From: Phoenix dactylifera
Taxonomy: Eukaryota; Streptophyta; Magnoliopsida; Arecales; Arecaceae
Reading direction: 5' to 3'
Length of the DNA: 64,000 bases
Assembly: GCF_009389715.1 (NCBI RefSeq)
Contig: NW_024067852.1
Location: forward strand, 186,001 to 250,000
Shown here: piece after piece, positions 12,164 through 23,156 of the stretch
How the letters are laid out: each line of letters begins with the position of its first letter
How positions within the stretch are numbered: the stretch's first letter is position 1
Program-made: the position numbers and the translations under genes
Notes under the pieces: model-generated
What the model saw: the letters and a program-made list of their open reading frames with translations, nothing else
Database searches by the model: none
Told to the model about the DNA's origin: nothing

Positions 12164-13930
12164 ATGAGGGAAATCCTCCACATCCAGGCAGGGCAGTGCG
12201 GCAACCAGATCGGCAGCAAGTTCTGGGAGGTGGTCTGCGACGAGCACGGCATCGACAAGAAGGGCATCTACGCCGGCAACTCCCCCCACCAGCTGGAGCG
12301 GGTGAACGTTTACTACAACGAAGCCAGCGGCGGGCGGTACGTGCCGCGGGCTGTGCTCATGGATCTCGAACCTGGGACGATGGACGCGCTCCGCACCGGC
12401 CCCTACGGCAAGATCTTCCGCCCGGACAACTTCGTCTTCGGCCAGTCCGGCGCCGGCAACAACTGGGCCAAGGGCCACTACACCGAGGGCGCCGAGCTCA
12501 TCGACTCCGTCCTCGATGTCGTCCGCAAGGAGGCCGAGAACTGTGATTGCCTCCAAGGTATATATATATATATATATATAATTCCAAGGAAACTGGAAAT
12601 GTTCGGTAAGAGACTCATGATATATATATATGTATGTACAGGGTTTCAGGTGTGTCACTCACTGGGAGGGGGGACTGGATCGGGGATGGGGACGCTGCTG
12701 ATATCCAAGATCAGAGAGGAGTATCCTGACAGGATGATGCTGACGTTCTCGGTGTTTCCGTCGCCGAAGGTTTCCGACACGGTGGTGGAGCCGTACAACG
12801 CGACGCTGTCGGTGCACCAGCTGGTGGAGAACGCCGACGAGTGCATGGTGCTCGACAACGAAGCGTTGTATGATATCTGCTTCAGGACCCTCAAGCTCAC
12901 CAACCCCAGCTGTAAGTGCCTTCTGTATCTTGTCACGGCGATTTATATTCTAAGTTGGTACCCTTTGCTCAATCTCGATCTAATCTTGGCTTCGAATGGC
13001 TATGGATATGCTTTTAGGTTCAGCAATTAATAGCCAAAATTGTGTGGGACATGTAAACTCACTAACGGACTCGGATCTGGACTGCTAAAACACAATTTGA
13101 CCCACTTACGTGGGGCTTACCAACAAAAATCTTGGACAACTAATCTAAATATTTGTTCCAAAATCTAGATTTTTTTTTGGTTTGCCATTTGATAGTAATG
13201 AATTATTTCATCGTGACCATTAAAAGCTCACGACGTGTTTGCATATTATTATTGGCATGCAGTCGGGGACCTGAACCACCTCATCTCGACGACGATGAGC
13301 GGCGTGACGTGCTGCCTCCGGTTCCCGGGGCAGCTGAACTCGGATCTCCGAAAGCTGGCGGTCAACCTGATCCCCTTCCCCCGGCTCCACTTCTTCATGG
13401 TGGGCTTCACCCCCCTGACCTCCCGGGGCTCCCAGCAGTACCGCGCCCTCACCATCCCGGAGCTCACCCAGCAGATGTGGGACGCCCGCAACATGATGTG
13501 CGCCGCCGACCCCCGCCACGGCCGCTACCTCACCGCCTCCGCCATGTTCCGCGGCCGCATGAGCACCAAGGAGGTCGACGAGCAGATGATCGCCGTCCAG
13601 AACAAGAACTCCTCCTACTTCGTCGAGTGGATCCCCAACAACGTCAAGTCCAGCGTCTGCGACGTACCCCCCGCCGGCATGACCATGTCCGCCACCTTCA
13701 TGGGGAATTCCACGTCCATCCAGGAGATGTTCAAACGTGTCTCGGAGCAGTTCACCGTCATGTTCCGGCGGAAGGCCTTCCTGCATTGGTACACAGGCGA
13801 AGGAATGGATGAGATGGAGTTCACCGAGGCGGAGAGCAACATGAACGACCTGGTCTCCGAGTACCAGCAGTATCAGGATGCAGCGGCCGACGAGGAGGAT
13901 CTCGGGGCGGAGGAGCTGGAGGAGGATTAA
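12164..13930 (+). CDS. TUBB: Beta-tubulin (three exons)
   Basis: Exons are 12164-12557, 12642-12911 and 13263-13930. Both introns are GT-AG and phase 1, and sit at codons 132 and 222, the two positions shared by plant beta-tubulin genes. The 443-residue product is full length. It begins with the MREI tetrapeptide, the beta-tubulin mRNA autoregulation signal, and carries the GTP-binding loop GGGTGSGMG around residue 140. It ends in an acidic tail ([12 protein letters not shown]). Beta-tubulin pairs with alpha-tubulin and hydrolyses the exchangeable GTP in microtubules. Third positions are strongly GC-rich in coding exons, in contrast to the AT-rich surroundings. Intron 1 is only 84 bp and is largely a TA repeat. 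The segment around residues 29-45 ([14 protein letters not shown]) differs from the commonest plant isotypes, suggesting a divergent isotype. Which isotype it is cannot be said. Confidence 0.97.
12558..12580. repeat. TA microsatellite in tubulin intron 1
   Basis: The intron begins with the GT donor followed directly by about ten TA repeats. A second TA run lies at 12620-12630 near the acceptor. These could vary in length between individuals. Confidence 0.85.
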
Positions 13931-14105
13931 GGAACTTTGCAATGTGATCTGGAAGGAAGTCTGCTGTTGGTTTATCCAATCTCTCTGTTATATATATGTT
14001 GTGTGGTTTGTTTTGGTGTCAATTGTTGTGATTTATTTCTCTCTTGCGAACCTTAATTTGTTCTGTATGTAAGTATACTATGTGAAATTGAAGTCCGAGT
14101 GTTCA

Positions 14106-14111
14106 AATAAA
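14106..14111 (+). promoter_or_regulatory. Candidate polyadenylation signal of beta-tubulin
   Basis: AATAAA occurs about 176 bases after the tubulin stop, in a T/G-rich stretch. Plant signals are loose, so this is only a candidate. Confidence 0.4.
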
Positions 14112-15407
14112 TGTTTGGCAGTGCATGCCAGAAATAAATCAAGAACGGGTTGGAGCTTTGACCATGTTTAGCTTGAGGTTTTTATTTGTTGGATTAGATC
14201 CTACATAGCAGGGTCTTGGGATATAATTATTTTTCTCGTTGTAAATTGCACCAATAAAGAGTATGTAAGATATCCAAAAGCTTAATAAAGTATAATTTAA
14301 TAATTGTAAGAAAGTTTGTATTGAATTAGAATGAGTACAATCAGGAGGGTGGATCGGGTTGGATTTTGCAAAATAGGCCATAGTTTTGAGTTACAATTTA
14401 GGAGCCAATTAAAGAGCAAGTTTGGATTTGGTAATTGAAATCAATTGTCTCGTGTATAATAAATGGCATGGTCCTAAATTGACCTGACCTGAAATCGACC
14501 CAAAAAGTAGGTAGAATTTATCCTATTGTGAGCATAAAGCCGAAATCATTCAGTGTAAAAGGTAATACAACTTTACTATATGAACATTTCTAAAAATGTT
14601 GCGCCTTGAAAAGATTACTGAAAACAGCACAGAGTCTACACCTTCAGTATCTCTCTGGCATTTGAACCGGACCCCATGAACACCAATAAAATAGTACCAT
14701 TCACTTGGCCAACCTAGCTTGGTCTTTTTCTCTTAATATATGGCTTGTCAAGTTGGGTAAGGTTAAATTCAGGCATAACCCATTTACAATCAGGTTGAAA
14801 TGAGTAAACCCATAACCAACTTTCAATGCCTCACTTATCAATTATATATCCTAGTAAAAATAAAATAAAATTGGCAATAAATAGGAGATTTAGGTTCAAT
14901 ATCCAAAAAAAAAGGTGGAGAAGAGGAGTAAAAAAACTTCCAATAGAGAAGAAAATGATAAACATTTAATACACTATTCTCTTCACTTCTTTTTTTATTA
15001 TCTTATTTTTGGATAATCAATTATGCAACCTTTTTGCAAACATTTAAATTAATCCTTAGCCAAGCCATAAGATATGGTACGATTACTGCCATGCTAGAGG
15101 TTTGTGAGTGGATCTTATGTTTATAAAATCTATGATAACTCATTAGATCGGAAGGGCCTAAGCTAGCCATACATGACCATTTATAATAAAGTTGGTTTTA
15201 AGCTATTGGATAAATCCAATTATAAGAAATTGTCACCCAAATCTATTTATTTTGAGAGAGCTTAGTTCAAACTGGCATATGTAAATCCAAGGGTCTAACC
15301 ATTTATGTACATTGGCTAGTTATGTGCGAATATTTGGTGCCGCATAGTTTGTCCATTACCTAGTACTAGATACTGTTATATTGAATTATGTAACTTGGAA
15401 TTCAAAC
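14112..15407. other. Intergenic, no gene recognised
   Basis: AT-rich sequence with no coding similarity that I can see. Confidence 0.45.
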
Positions 15408-15479
15408 GGGTCCATAGCTCAGTGGTAGAGCATTTGACTGCAGATCAAGAGGTCACCGGTTCGAACCCGGTTGGGCCCT
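15408..15479 (+). tRNA. tRNA-Cys (GCA)
   Basis: A 72-base cloverleaf without intron. The acceptor arm is 15408-15414 paired with 15472-15478, with one T-G pair, followed by discriminator T at 15479. The D arm stem is GCTC/GAGC. The anticodon stem TTTGA/TCAAG encloses loop CTGCAGA, with anticodon GCA at 15440-15442. The T arm ACCGG/CCGGT has loop TTCGAAC. The A box (TAGCTCAGTGG) and B box (GGTTCGAACCC) are intact. CCA is not encoded, as expected for a nuclear gene. A TTTT stretch downstream serves as a Pol III stop. All stems pair, so it looks functional. Confidence 0.97.
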
Positions 15480-16154
15480 TATTTTACCAAAATTTTTGGA
15501 TATTTTATGTTTTCTTATTTTTGAATTTTAAATATAATTTTAACATTTTCTATTTATAGTCATTAAATTTCTTATATATTAAATTATATTCTATTAGAAT
15601 TTTTTTATTGGTAAATTCGGATTCGGAAGTTAGAGACTCAAGAGGTTGCTTGCCTGTGACTGGTTCTATTTTTCTTTTATTTTTTAAATTTAATTTTTTT
15701 ATACATTTGTTTCTAGTATGAATATATATGACCATGATAGTGCTTTTTTCCATCGGAATACAACGGTGCCTATTTTTTTTCTATTAGAAATTTCGAAATT
15801 CTAAAAATTCTACTTTTGGATATTAAATTGAAGAACGTTATTTAATATCTAAAATAATAATAACAAAAAGATTAAAATTCTAAGTGGCCTAAAAAGTGGT
15901 GAGAATCGTTTGAATCCTTGTTCTCCCTCTTTATCTCCTCCCCCTTTCTCGCTCTGTCGGTAGCCATGGTGGCGGAGCAGCAGAAACACCAGAAAATGGT
16001 GGAGGAACAGCAAGAGATCGAAGACACGCATGCCGCCGTGCCGCTTCCCCATCGAAACTTTGATTCCAAGCTCTTTCCCATGCATTTTCCTGTGGAACGG
16101 CTGCATCCATATATCCAGTTCCTCATTCAAATCCAACATCGAAAGCGTCCCTGA
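15480..16154. other. Between the tRNA and the PPR pseudogene
   Basis: AT-rich to about 15900. From 15960 to 16150 there is a more GC-balanced stretch with an open frame on each strand. It may be the decayed 5' end of the adjacent PPR pseudogene, but I cannot align it to a PPR motif. Confidence 0.35.
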
Positions 16155-16465
16155 ATCACAAGATCCATCACTTGCTGACATTAGATTCTTCAATAAAGCA
16201 CTCGACATCTACTAGCACATTCATGTTTCCGACACAAAGCTCGACCGTTCCGCATCCACTTATGCTTCTCAAGGCCTGCGTCAGCCTATCAGAATCCAGC
16301 CATGAAGCTGAAGGCACGTCAATTCATTCTCGCATGGCTGTCATGATTTGGGTTTTTTTGCATGGATTTCCTCTTAAATCTCAAATTTTATATAAATATC
16401 CTTCCAAAATTGATATCTGCATACCCTCATAAAAACCTTATTTTTACTATTTTATATTTTTATTC

Positions 16466-16501
<36 letters not shown>

Positions 16502-17456
16502 ATCTGTACCATCCAATACTGTTAAAAAATTAACAGTTTCAAATTTAATAACTAAAATACTCTTAATAGATAGATGTGCAAGAAAAAATATTTATAAAAT
16601 AATCGTGATGGAGGATAAAAAAATAATTTTAAAATTTTATTTTATATTTAATTAAAATAAATATGGTTTTTTATTAATGGTGTTAGAATGACTGTTATAT
16701 TAAGAGCATTTGTTTAAAACAGTATTTTAGAAAGGTATAGAAATAAATATAAATTTTAAAAATGGATATTTACGTAAATTTGAATTTTAGAAGGATATTA
16801 ATGCAAAAAAAAAACTTATTTTTTTATTATAAAAATGTACTCTAGGCTCTTTAGCCTCTGCTGGAGTTTTCACTGAGAATTTGATGGTTTCTTGTTATGG
16901 TTATATTATATTGCTTGGTTTCCGTTCGGATGTTTCTACAAAATATGGAGAACCGAGTTCTGCTGGTTGTGAATGCCACTTCATGGAGTTCCATGAATAA
17001 TAATGGCCTTGGCATGCATGGATTTGGGAAGGAAGCTCTAATGGCTTCCTTTGGAATGTTGAAGAGAGGTATTGCTCCTGATGATATCTGCTTCCTTTCT
17101 GGTATTAGCTTCTTGCGGTCATTGTGGCTTGATTAGTGAAGGGGTGACGCAATTTGGGGTTTAACTGAAACTGGAGCATTGAGCCAGAATGTGTTGATGG
17201 AACCAGAATGCACTCACTGCAGTGAGGTGAAGGCTTTCCTTGGAGCATGTAGAATTTGTGGGCACCTGGAAATGGGGAAGATACTTGGGGATTGCTTGGT
17301 GCGAACAGAATGGACAATTGCAGGATATTACAAGCTTCTATTGGGTCTTTATGCAGGCAAGTACCGTTGGGACCAGGAGATGAAGATCCGAAGCGTGATG
17401 GAGGAAAAGAAAGCAGAAGGTATTGCTGGATGTAGTTTAATTGAGCTGAACAGATA
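16155..17456 (+). pseudogene. PLS-type PPR protein pseudogene
   Basis: Three separated fragments in different frames read as one PPR protein. At 16155-16370 there is an N-terminal segment (ADIRFFNKALDIY, then LMLLKACVSLSESSHEAEG). At 16960-17140 there is an L/S motif (NNGLGMHGFGKEAL, then KRGIAPDDICFLSG). At 17179-17456 there is the E-domain end (KAFLGACRICGHLEMGKI, then YYKLLLGLYAGKYRWDQEM, ending GCSLIELNR). Stops, frame changes and about 500 bases of AT-rich sequence containing a TA microsatellite interrupt it. Intact relatives act in organellar RNA metabolism. This copy is dead and unrelated to the P-type PPR at 1.7 kb. Confidence 0.8.
16471..16499. repeat. TA microsatellite
   Basis: About fourteen uninterrupted TA units lie within the AT-rich sequence that splits the PPR pseudogene. 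Confidence 0.9.
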
Positions 17457-18389
17457 GGTTTGTGACGAAGATACTATGATAAAGATAAGAAATCCTTGTG
17501 AACACAAAACATGATATTCAAGTTATTTGGCACTTACAGGATTTAACAATTACAAATTCAGCAGTGAGAGGTTCCCGGAAGACTCCATTGCAGGCTGTTC
17601 CATAGATGATGTGGAATACATCCTTAAAAAGGTGTAGAGATTGGATTCTGAGATAAATGATCAATCTTCTTTCTTGATGTGTATAATGAGTGGAAGAGTA
17701 GAACCTAAGCACAGTGAAGTAGAACTTCAGCATTACATGTATAAGAAATTATATTCCCTGGCTCATCAATAAAGGATCAAGGATCTCAGAAACAGAAATG
17801 GTTGAGGAGCAATTTGACCTCCTTTGAAATTGGCAGTCCACAAATTATTATTTCCAACTTGCATGGTCATTGCTTCATTGAGTCACCAGAACATAAGGAA
17901 ATAAGAAATTGGAGTTTTTGACCTGAAACTGAAACATATCTGGAATGGGACACTGGATCCCTTTTTTTTTTTTTGGAAGGAATAAGGGATTATGAAAACT
18001 CTATTACATGTGCCTGTTGACGGATAAGTTCTGATACTAATTCAATCTGCTTTCTTTCTCTTTACATCTGTCCCTACATTCAAACTAGAGAGGAAAAACC
18101 TGTTTCTTATCGACAATATAAGATTATTTCCTGGCATCACTTGTAAATAAATAATATGAACACTAGCGGGCACACAGCATTATGATGAATAAGGGTTACA
18201 ATGAATTGAATACTTTATCCCCACCTACGTTCAATCGTACCCAGTGACTGACCCAAAGATTCCCCAAGCCTGAATTGGTAGCACATTCTAGCAGGTTGAA
18301 ATTGTGCAGTGATTGATTTTTGAGAAAACATGCAGTGCTCGATTGGACCTTCAAGGCATCTAGTTCAAATGCCATATAACATTCTCAAT
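17457..18389. other. Intergenic between the PPR pseudogene and the DUF3527 gene
   Basis: Nothing coding is seen. The part nearest 18390 should be the 3' UTR of the minus-strand DUF3527 gene. Confidence 0.4.
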
Positions 18390-21382
18390 CTAGACTCGGC
18401 CCATTGGAGAAAAAGGGGGATCGAGGAAAAAAGATTGAGGGATTTGTTCTACTCTCTTCTTTGCTTTACTTTTCTCTTCTACAGCAACTGCTTCAATTAA
18501 GTGTCTCACTTCTTCCTCAAGGAGCAACTTCAATGAATCAGAATATAGCCTCTGCTTGTTCTTCTCATGACCAACAGCTAAAGAATGTTCTGAAACATGT
18601 AATAAGGCAATGCAGATCGAGAATGCCTGTAACGTAGATAACCGTCCATGAAAATCAACTGAATACTGTCCTTTCCCATCAGCCATCATGGATAATGCAG
18701 GCAACTTTTCTTTGCTTCCCTGTTAAAGAAAGGAGAATGTAGAACATGTGAGTTGAGATAATGCAATAATGAGACAATAACCAAGAAAATTACTTCATGC
18801 ATCAACAGAGTAATTGCAGTCTCATATAAGAAGAAGAATTATTTACATAGATACATGGCACACTTGGTTTAGAGACCCCCAGCTCAATGCTTCTTGCATG
18901 ACACAAGCAAACAGTTATCTAGTGAATGCTCCTTTTACCAAAGAAAACAAAGAAACTATGATACGACTATGATAATATGTTGCACGCCAATAAATGAACA
19001 ACTTTCTCGACAGTTGCCTCTCATTACTTTAAGCTATCATAATACTAGGAGCCTAAATATTGGATCTGACCCATCAAATGGTTTTCAGGGACCAAATATT
19101 CCACACTCCATATCTCAAGGCTAGCAGATGCTCCACTACTTCAAAATATTACATCTTAAACCTTGTAGAACAATTATTCTACCCTGCATAATAAATAATT
19201 GAAATGACATGCATGTTATTATAAGGAAAAAAATATGCAAGGATATTGAAAATGCACCATTATAATTTAGAATTTTTTCCTACCTGTTCAAAGTTAATAA
19301 CAATCAAATAATATCCCAAATCCATCATATTTCATCAAAAATCAGATATACAGCCAGATAAATTTACACATAAAGTACCTCGACAAATAGAGCCATGGGC
19401 TTTTGACTCTCCATTGATGAATAATCTGCCCAATCATCAGCACCGGAATTACCAAAAACAACAATCGGGCAGGCCATGTCCCAGCCACCACAATCACAAC
19501 CTCCACCAAATCTCCATCTATCTAGTAATGATGATGGACCACCTTCATCAGTACTTGGCAACCCATGTGTCCCACTTGGGATAACCACATTCATAATTCC
19601 AGGACCCAGGCTACTGGCCATCATCTCCCTATATTGATCAACTACAACAACACTTGATAAATTAGAATATTCTTGGGAACCGACCTCTTCTGTTTTCATA
19701 TCTTTTGAGCTCTCCTTCTTATTAAAAGGAATTTGAATTACAATAGCAGCAATTTCCAGGTGTGGAAGCAAATCTGCTGGTGACCAAGGGTAAGATGTCG
19801 AGGCATCTGAATCACAACTACTAAAAGCATGTCTAGCATGATGTTGGTGCTCCATTGAATTACTTCCCGCTAGAGGACCATCTGTTATTGAGCTTTCAGA
19901 AATAATGTTTGTGGGAGGTTGAATGGAATCTGAAGAACACTGAGACCTTTCTTCAGCAGCAAAGCTCCTTCTTGCCTGGGCAACATCATATAAAATGAAT
20001 TCTGTTACAGCAGAGTTAACCAACAATCCATTTTCTCTCACTTCCGAGCACAGATAACAAGAGACCTGCATCTGTCCAATCACTGGAGCTGACTGTCCAT
20101 GCCTGTCTTTTGTACCCTTCCCAGTGTTATTGATCTTTCTTTTATAACTATGGAAGGTGTAGACCCAGTTAAATGCATTATCCGTTCTCCATGTCTTTGC
20201 AGAAAGAACATTTTCTGGATCTTTTATAGAGAACTCAAATGATGGTGCGCCATTCATAGTCTCCAATTTAAGAATGCCATGTAGGTGAGCAGGTGAAGAA
20301 GTAGTGGTCAAGGCTTGATCTTTACCGCTCAACTGCCCATCATACTCTATTTTTTTATTCAACTTTGAAAAATCATTCAACAAAGATCTGCGAGATAATC
20401 CATTCCTTCTAATGCTTGCAAGATTGGTAGCTGTGCCCTCAGCAGTTTCTGTTTCCATGACTGATGGGTTTCGCACAGACTTGGATTTCATGATCGGATC
20501 CAACATCCACTTGAATGGGCTAAACCGATTTTTCGGGCTGGCATTAACAGACTGACAAGATGAGCTAAAATTTCCAGCCTTTGCTGATAAGGACTTTGGG
20601 AGAGATTTAATCATCTCTTTCTCATTAATGACATTTCCATTATTTTCTGGACCAAGCATCCGATTACAGTTAGATCTTAGTTCTCTAAATGAACCTGCTT
20701 GTAACAGCTCAGGAGCTGCATCAGTATAAAGATAATCAGCATCTTCAGTGTGCAGACAGATCTCCAAGAGATTATGTGCCGAACTATTTTCTTCTGCAAC
20801 AAAACTTGACCATGAAGTGTGAGGATTCAAGGGCGCTTCAGGAAGATCACGGAAGGAAAGATCTAGGAACTCCATCGATCTTCTTGTAACTGAGTGACTT
20901 GTGTCAACACATGGTGATGCTGGCTCAGCATTTAAAAGAACAAGAGGTGATCGGTTTTGCTGCAGAGGCATAACTTCTTTTGACATAGGCTCAGGCAAGG
21001 AATCAACAATCTCAAAGGACAGGAAAGCACCATCATCATCATTGGCCAATTCTACTTTTCTTCTTCCCTCTCTTAGTTTCCTAATTCTTGTTACCTCTTT
21101 TGAGCTCTGATATACAGAACCCCTCTTTACCACTTCGTTATCATTCACATCTGCCCCAAGACGCCTGGAAGGAATGCTTTTGCAATGGAGGCTTGGAGAA
21201 TAGCTGATGCTCGATTCCTTGAAGTCATCATCCAGACTCTTCAAGTGATAATATCTGCTAGTGGGCTGTCCTTTGGTATCTCTCTCTTCGACTTTTGTAC
21301 TGCAACAAGAGGGACAAACAATTTTGGTCCTTGATTCTGTTTGCAAATGGTTTTCATATTTCAAGGCTACATATTGCCCCAT
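18390..21382 (-). CDS. DUF3527 domain protein (two coding exons)
   Basis: Coding exons on the minus strand are 21382-19379 and 18719-18390, joined in phase 0 across a 659-bp GT-AG intron, giving about 777 residues. The N-terminal half is Ser-rich and looks disordered. A short Cys pair near residues 25-28 (CPSC) is present. The C-terminal half carries the plant DUF3527 signature: the segment with SCYLCSEVRENG, the cluster WRFGGGCDCGGWDMACP, and the terminal DPPFSPMGRV. The function of this plant-specific family is not established. The first in-frame ATG is at 21406, but an acceptor-like CAG ends at 21395, so if a leader intron is spliced there translation starts at 21382. I chose that start. 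A likely non-coding first exon lies near 26.65-26.80 kb. Confidence 0.85.
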
Positions 21383-23008
21383 TGATGTACTGAACTGATG
21401 AATCACAAGAGAATCAGGTTAGAATTCAGAAATTTCTAATGTAATGTTTATAATTTTAGAGTACTTTTTTCTTAATCTTGGTATTACAATGCATGTACCC
21501 ATGCCATAATGTTTTTTAAATTTTTGAGTACTTTTTGGTGAACACATACAAAATTATTAAGCATTGAATGATGGCTTTGATATGTACGAAAATATTATGT
21601 ACTAGCCATGTAATATTAAGAAAATATTATCAATTATTACAAAATCCATATAAGAAAAAACTGGACAAATGATTTCACAGATAAATATGCCAAAACAACT
21701 TAGATGGACAAGGGATTTCCTTGCTCCTTGACTTGATGGATGCTAAATATATGGTGAAGTTTTTGAATACTTATACTGCAAACAAGAATCCTTACACCAA
21801 TGATGCACGTACAGCAATTACTTTTGGCTCACTATCATAAATATTAGCTGCCAAAGGCAGAGGATAGTAGTACAATAACCACCACAAAAGAAAAAAAATT
21901 ATACAACCCTGGACAGAACTTCGTTTATAAAATCTTAGGCCTGCAGAAGGATATGATATAAATTGAAAGCATTTAAATTCTGTGCTACTATCTTGTTAAG
22001 AGGCTCTTGAATCGATAAACACAGTCAAGAAATGTAAAAGCATCCTCATGGATAAGCTCCTCTTGATTGATACCTTAGAAACAAAATTCTAGGTATCAAA
22101 CTATCAATACCAGCAAATTCCACTCATATACTTCAACACTTGGAGTAATTTTGGTGTAAAGTCCTTCCTATGCATGAGTCATTACAGCTCTTCCTAGCAT
22201 TCATATCTTTTTTCTTCGGTAAAGGATGATTGATGATATCTTGGGAATTGGAAAGACAGAATTAGTATGTAATAGAATTTTAAAAGCAGATTTTAACTAA
22301 AAGAATCATAAAAGCAAAATTAGTACCTTACGGCATTTACTCAAATTAGTTGGGATTTGAGCAAGAATCTTAATTCAGGCGATATATAAATGGTCGAATT
22401 GTTTTTCTCTAGATACAATAAATTTATTGAATTATATAGCCCTTAAGAGATTGGTGTTTAATTTTTAAGCTGTTTTAGCATTTAGGTAATTGAAATGGGA
22501 TTTCAAATGAAATACAGATTGAATTAGGTAACATTTAAGTGTTTGTTCTAATAATTAAGCAGTTCTAACTTCTGAGAGGCATCACAAACTAATCATTTAT
22601 GGCCCTTGAAGAAATGAAAGTTTACATTTTTAGACTCTTCTCTCGGTTCAACAAGTTCATTATAGCAAAGAGAAGAGGTTAGGATCCCTGTGAATAAGAC
22701 TTTGCTAATGTGGCTAAAACACTTGAATACTACCAAGATTTCTTATAAGACAGCCCTATGATGTTCCTCAATTTTGATTTTGATGACCAGAAATCACTGT
22801 TTTCTCTCTTTGATAAATAGAACATGGAATAAAGAAGCTAGATGCAAAGTGCAATTTGTAAACCCAGTCAACAAATAATCAGCATACAACATTTTGTGAA
22901 CAAAAAGCTCTTGCCCTAATTTTAGATATTTGAAGAGTTTGTTAGATAGAGCTATCACAATTTTGGAGGTGCTCGCACCTTTAATTCCTTAAAATTTAGA
23001 AAGAGGAG

Positions 23009-23156
23009 GACGAATCAAATGCTTTTTGGATGTCTATCTTGGTACTACACATCTTCGGCTGCTTGGAATCCTGGTTGAACTTTCTCATGAGTTCGTGGGA
23101 CAGGAGAATATTGTCAACAATGCCACGCCCCTTAATAAACGCGGTCTGATTGAGCG
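23009..23156 (-). mobile_element. LINE reverse transcriptase fragment
   Basis: The minus strand reads for about 50 codons with the hallmark of plant LINE reverse transcriptases: NQTAFIKGRGIVDNILLSHE, then STKIDIQKAFDS. The second part contains the motif with the first catalytic Asp of the RT. Only this piece survives, with no endonuclease or poly-A tail visible. It is a decayed fragment in the presumed DUF3527 leader intron. Confidence 0.8.

Noticed and set aside
11839..12546. 235-codon frame overlapping the tubulin leader and exon 1
   Set aside because: It runs through the C/T-rich leader and the tubulin exon in a wrong frame, a by-product of GC-rich coding sequence.
13153..13942. Long frames on both strands over tubulin exon 3
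   Set aside because: They are shadows of the GC-rich third codon positions; the tubulin frame explains the region.
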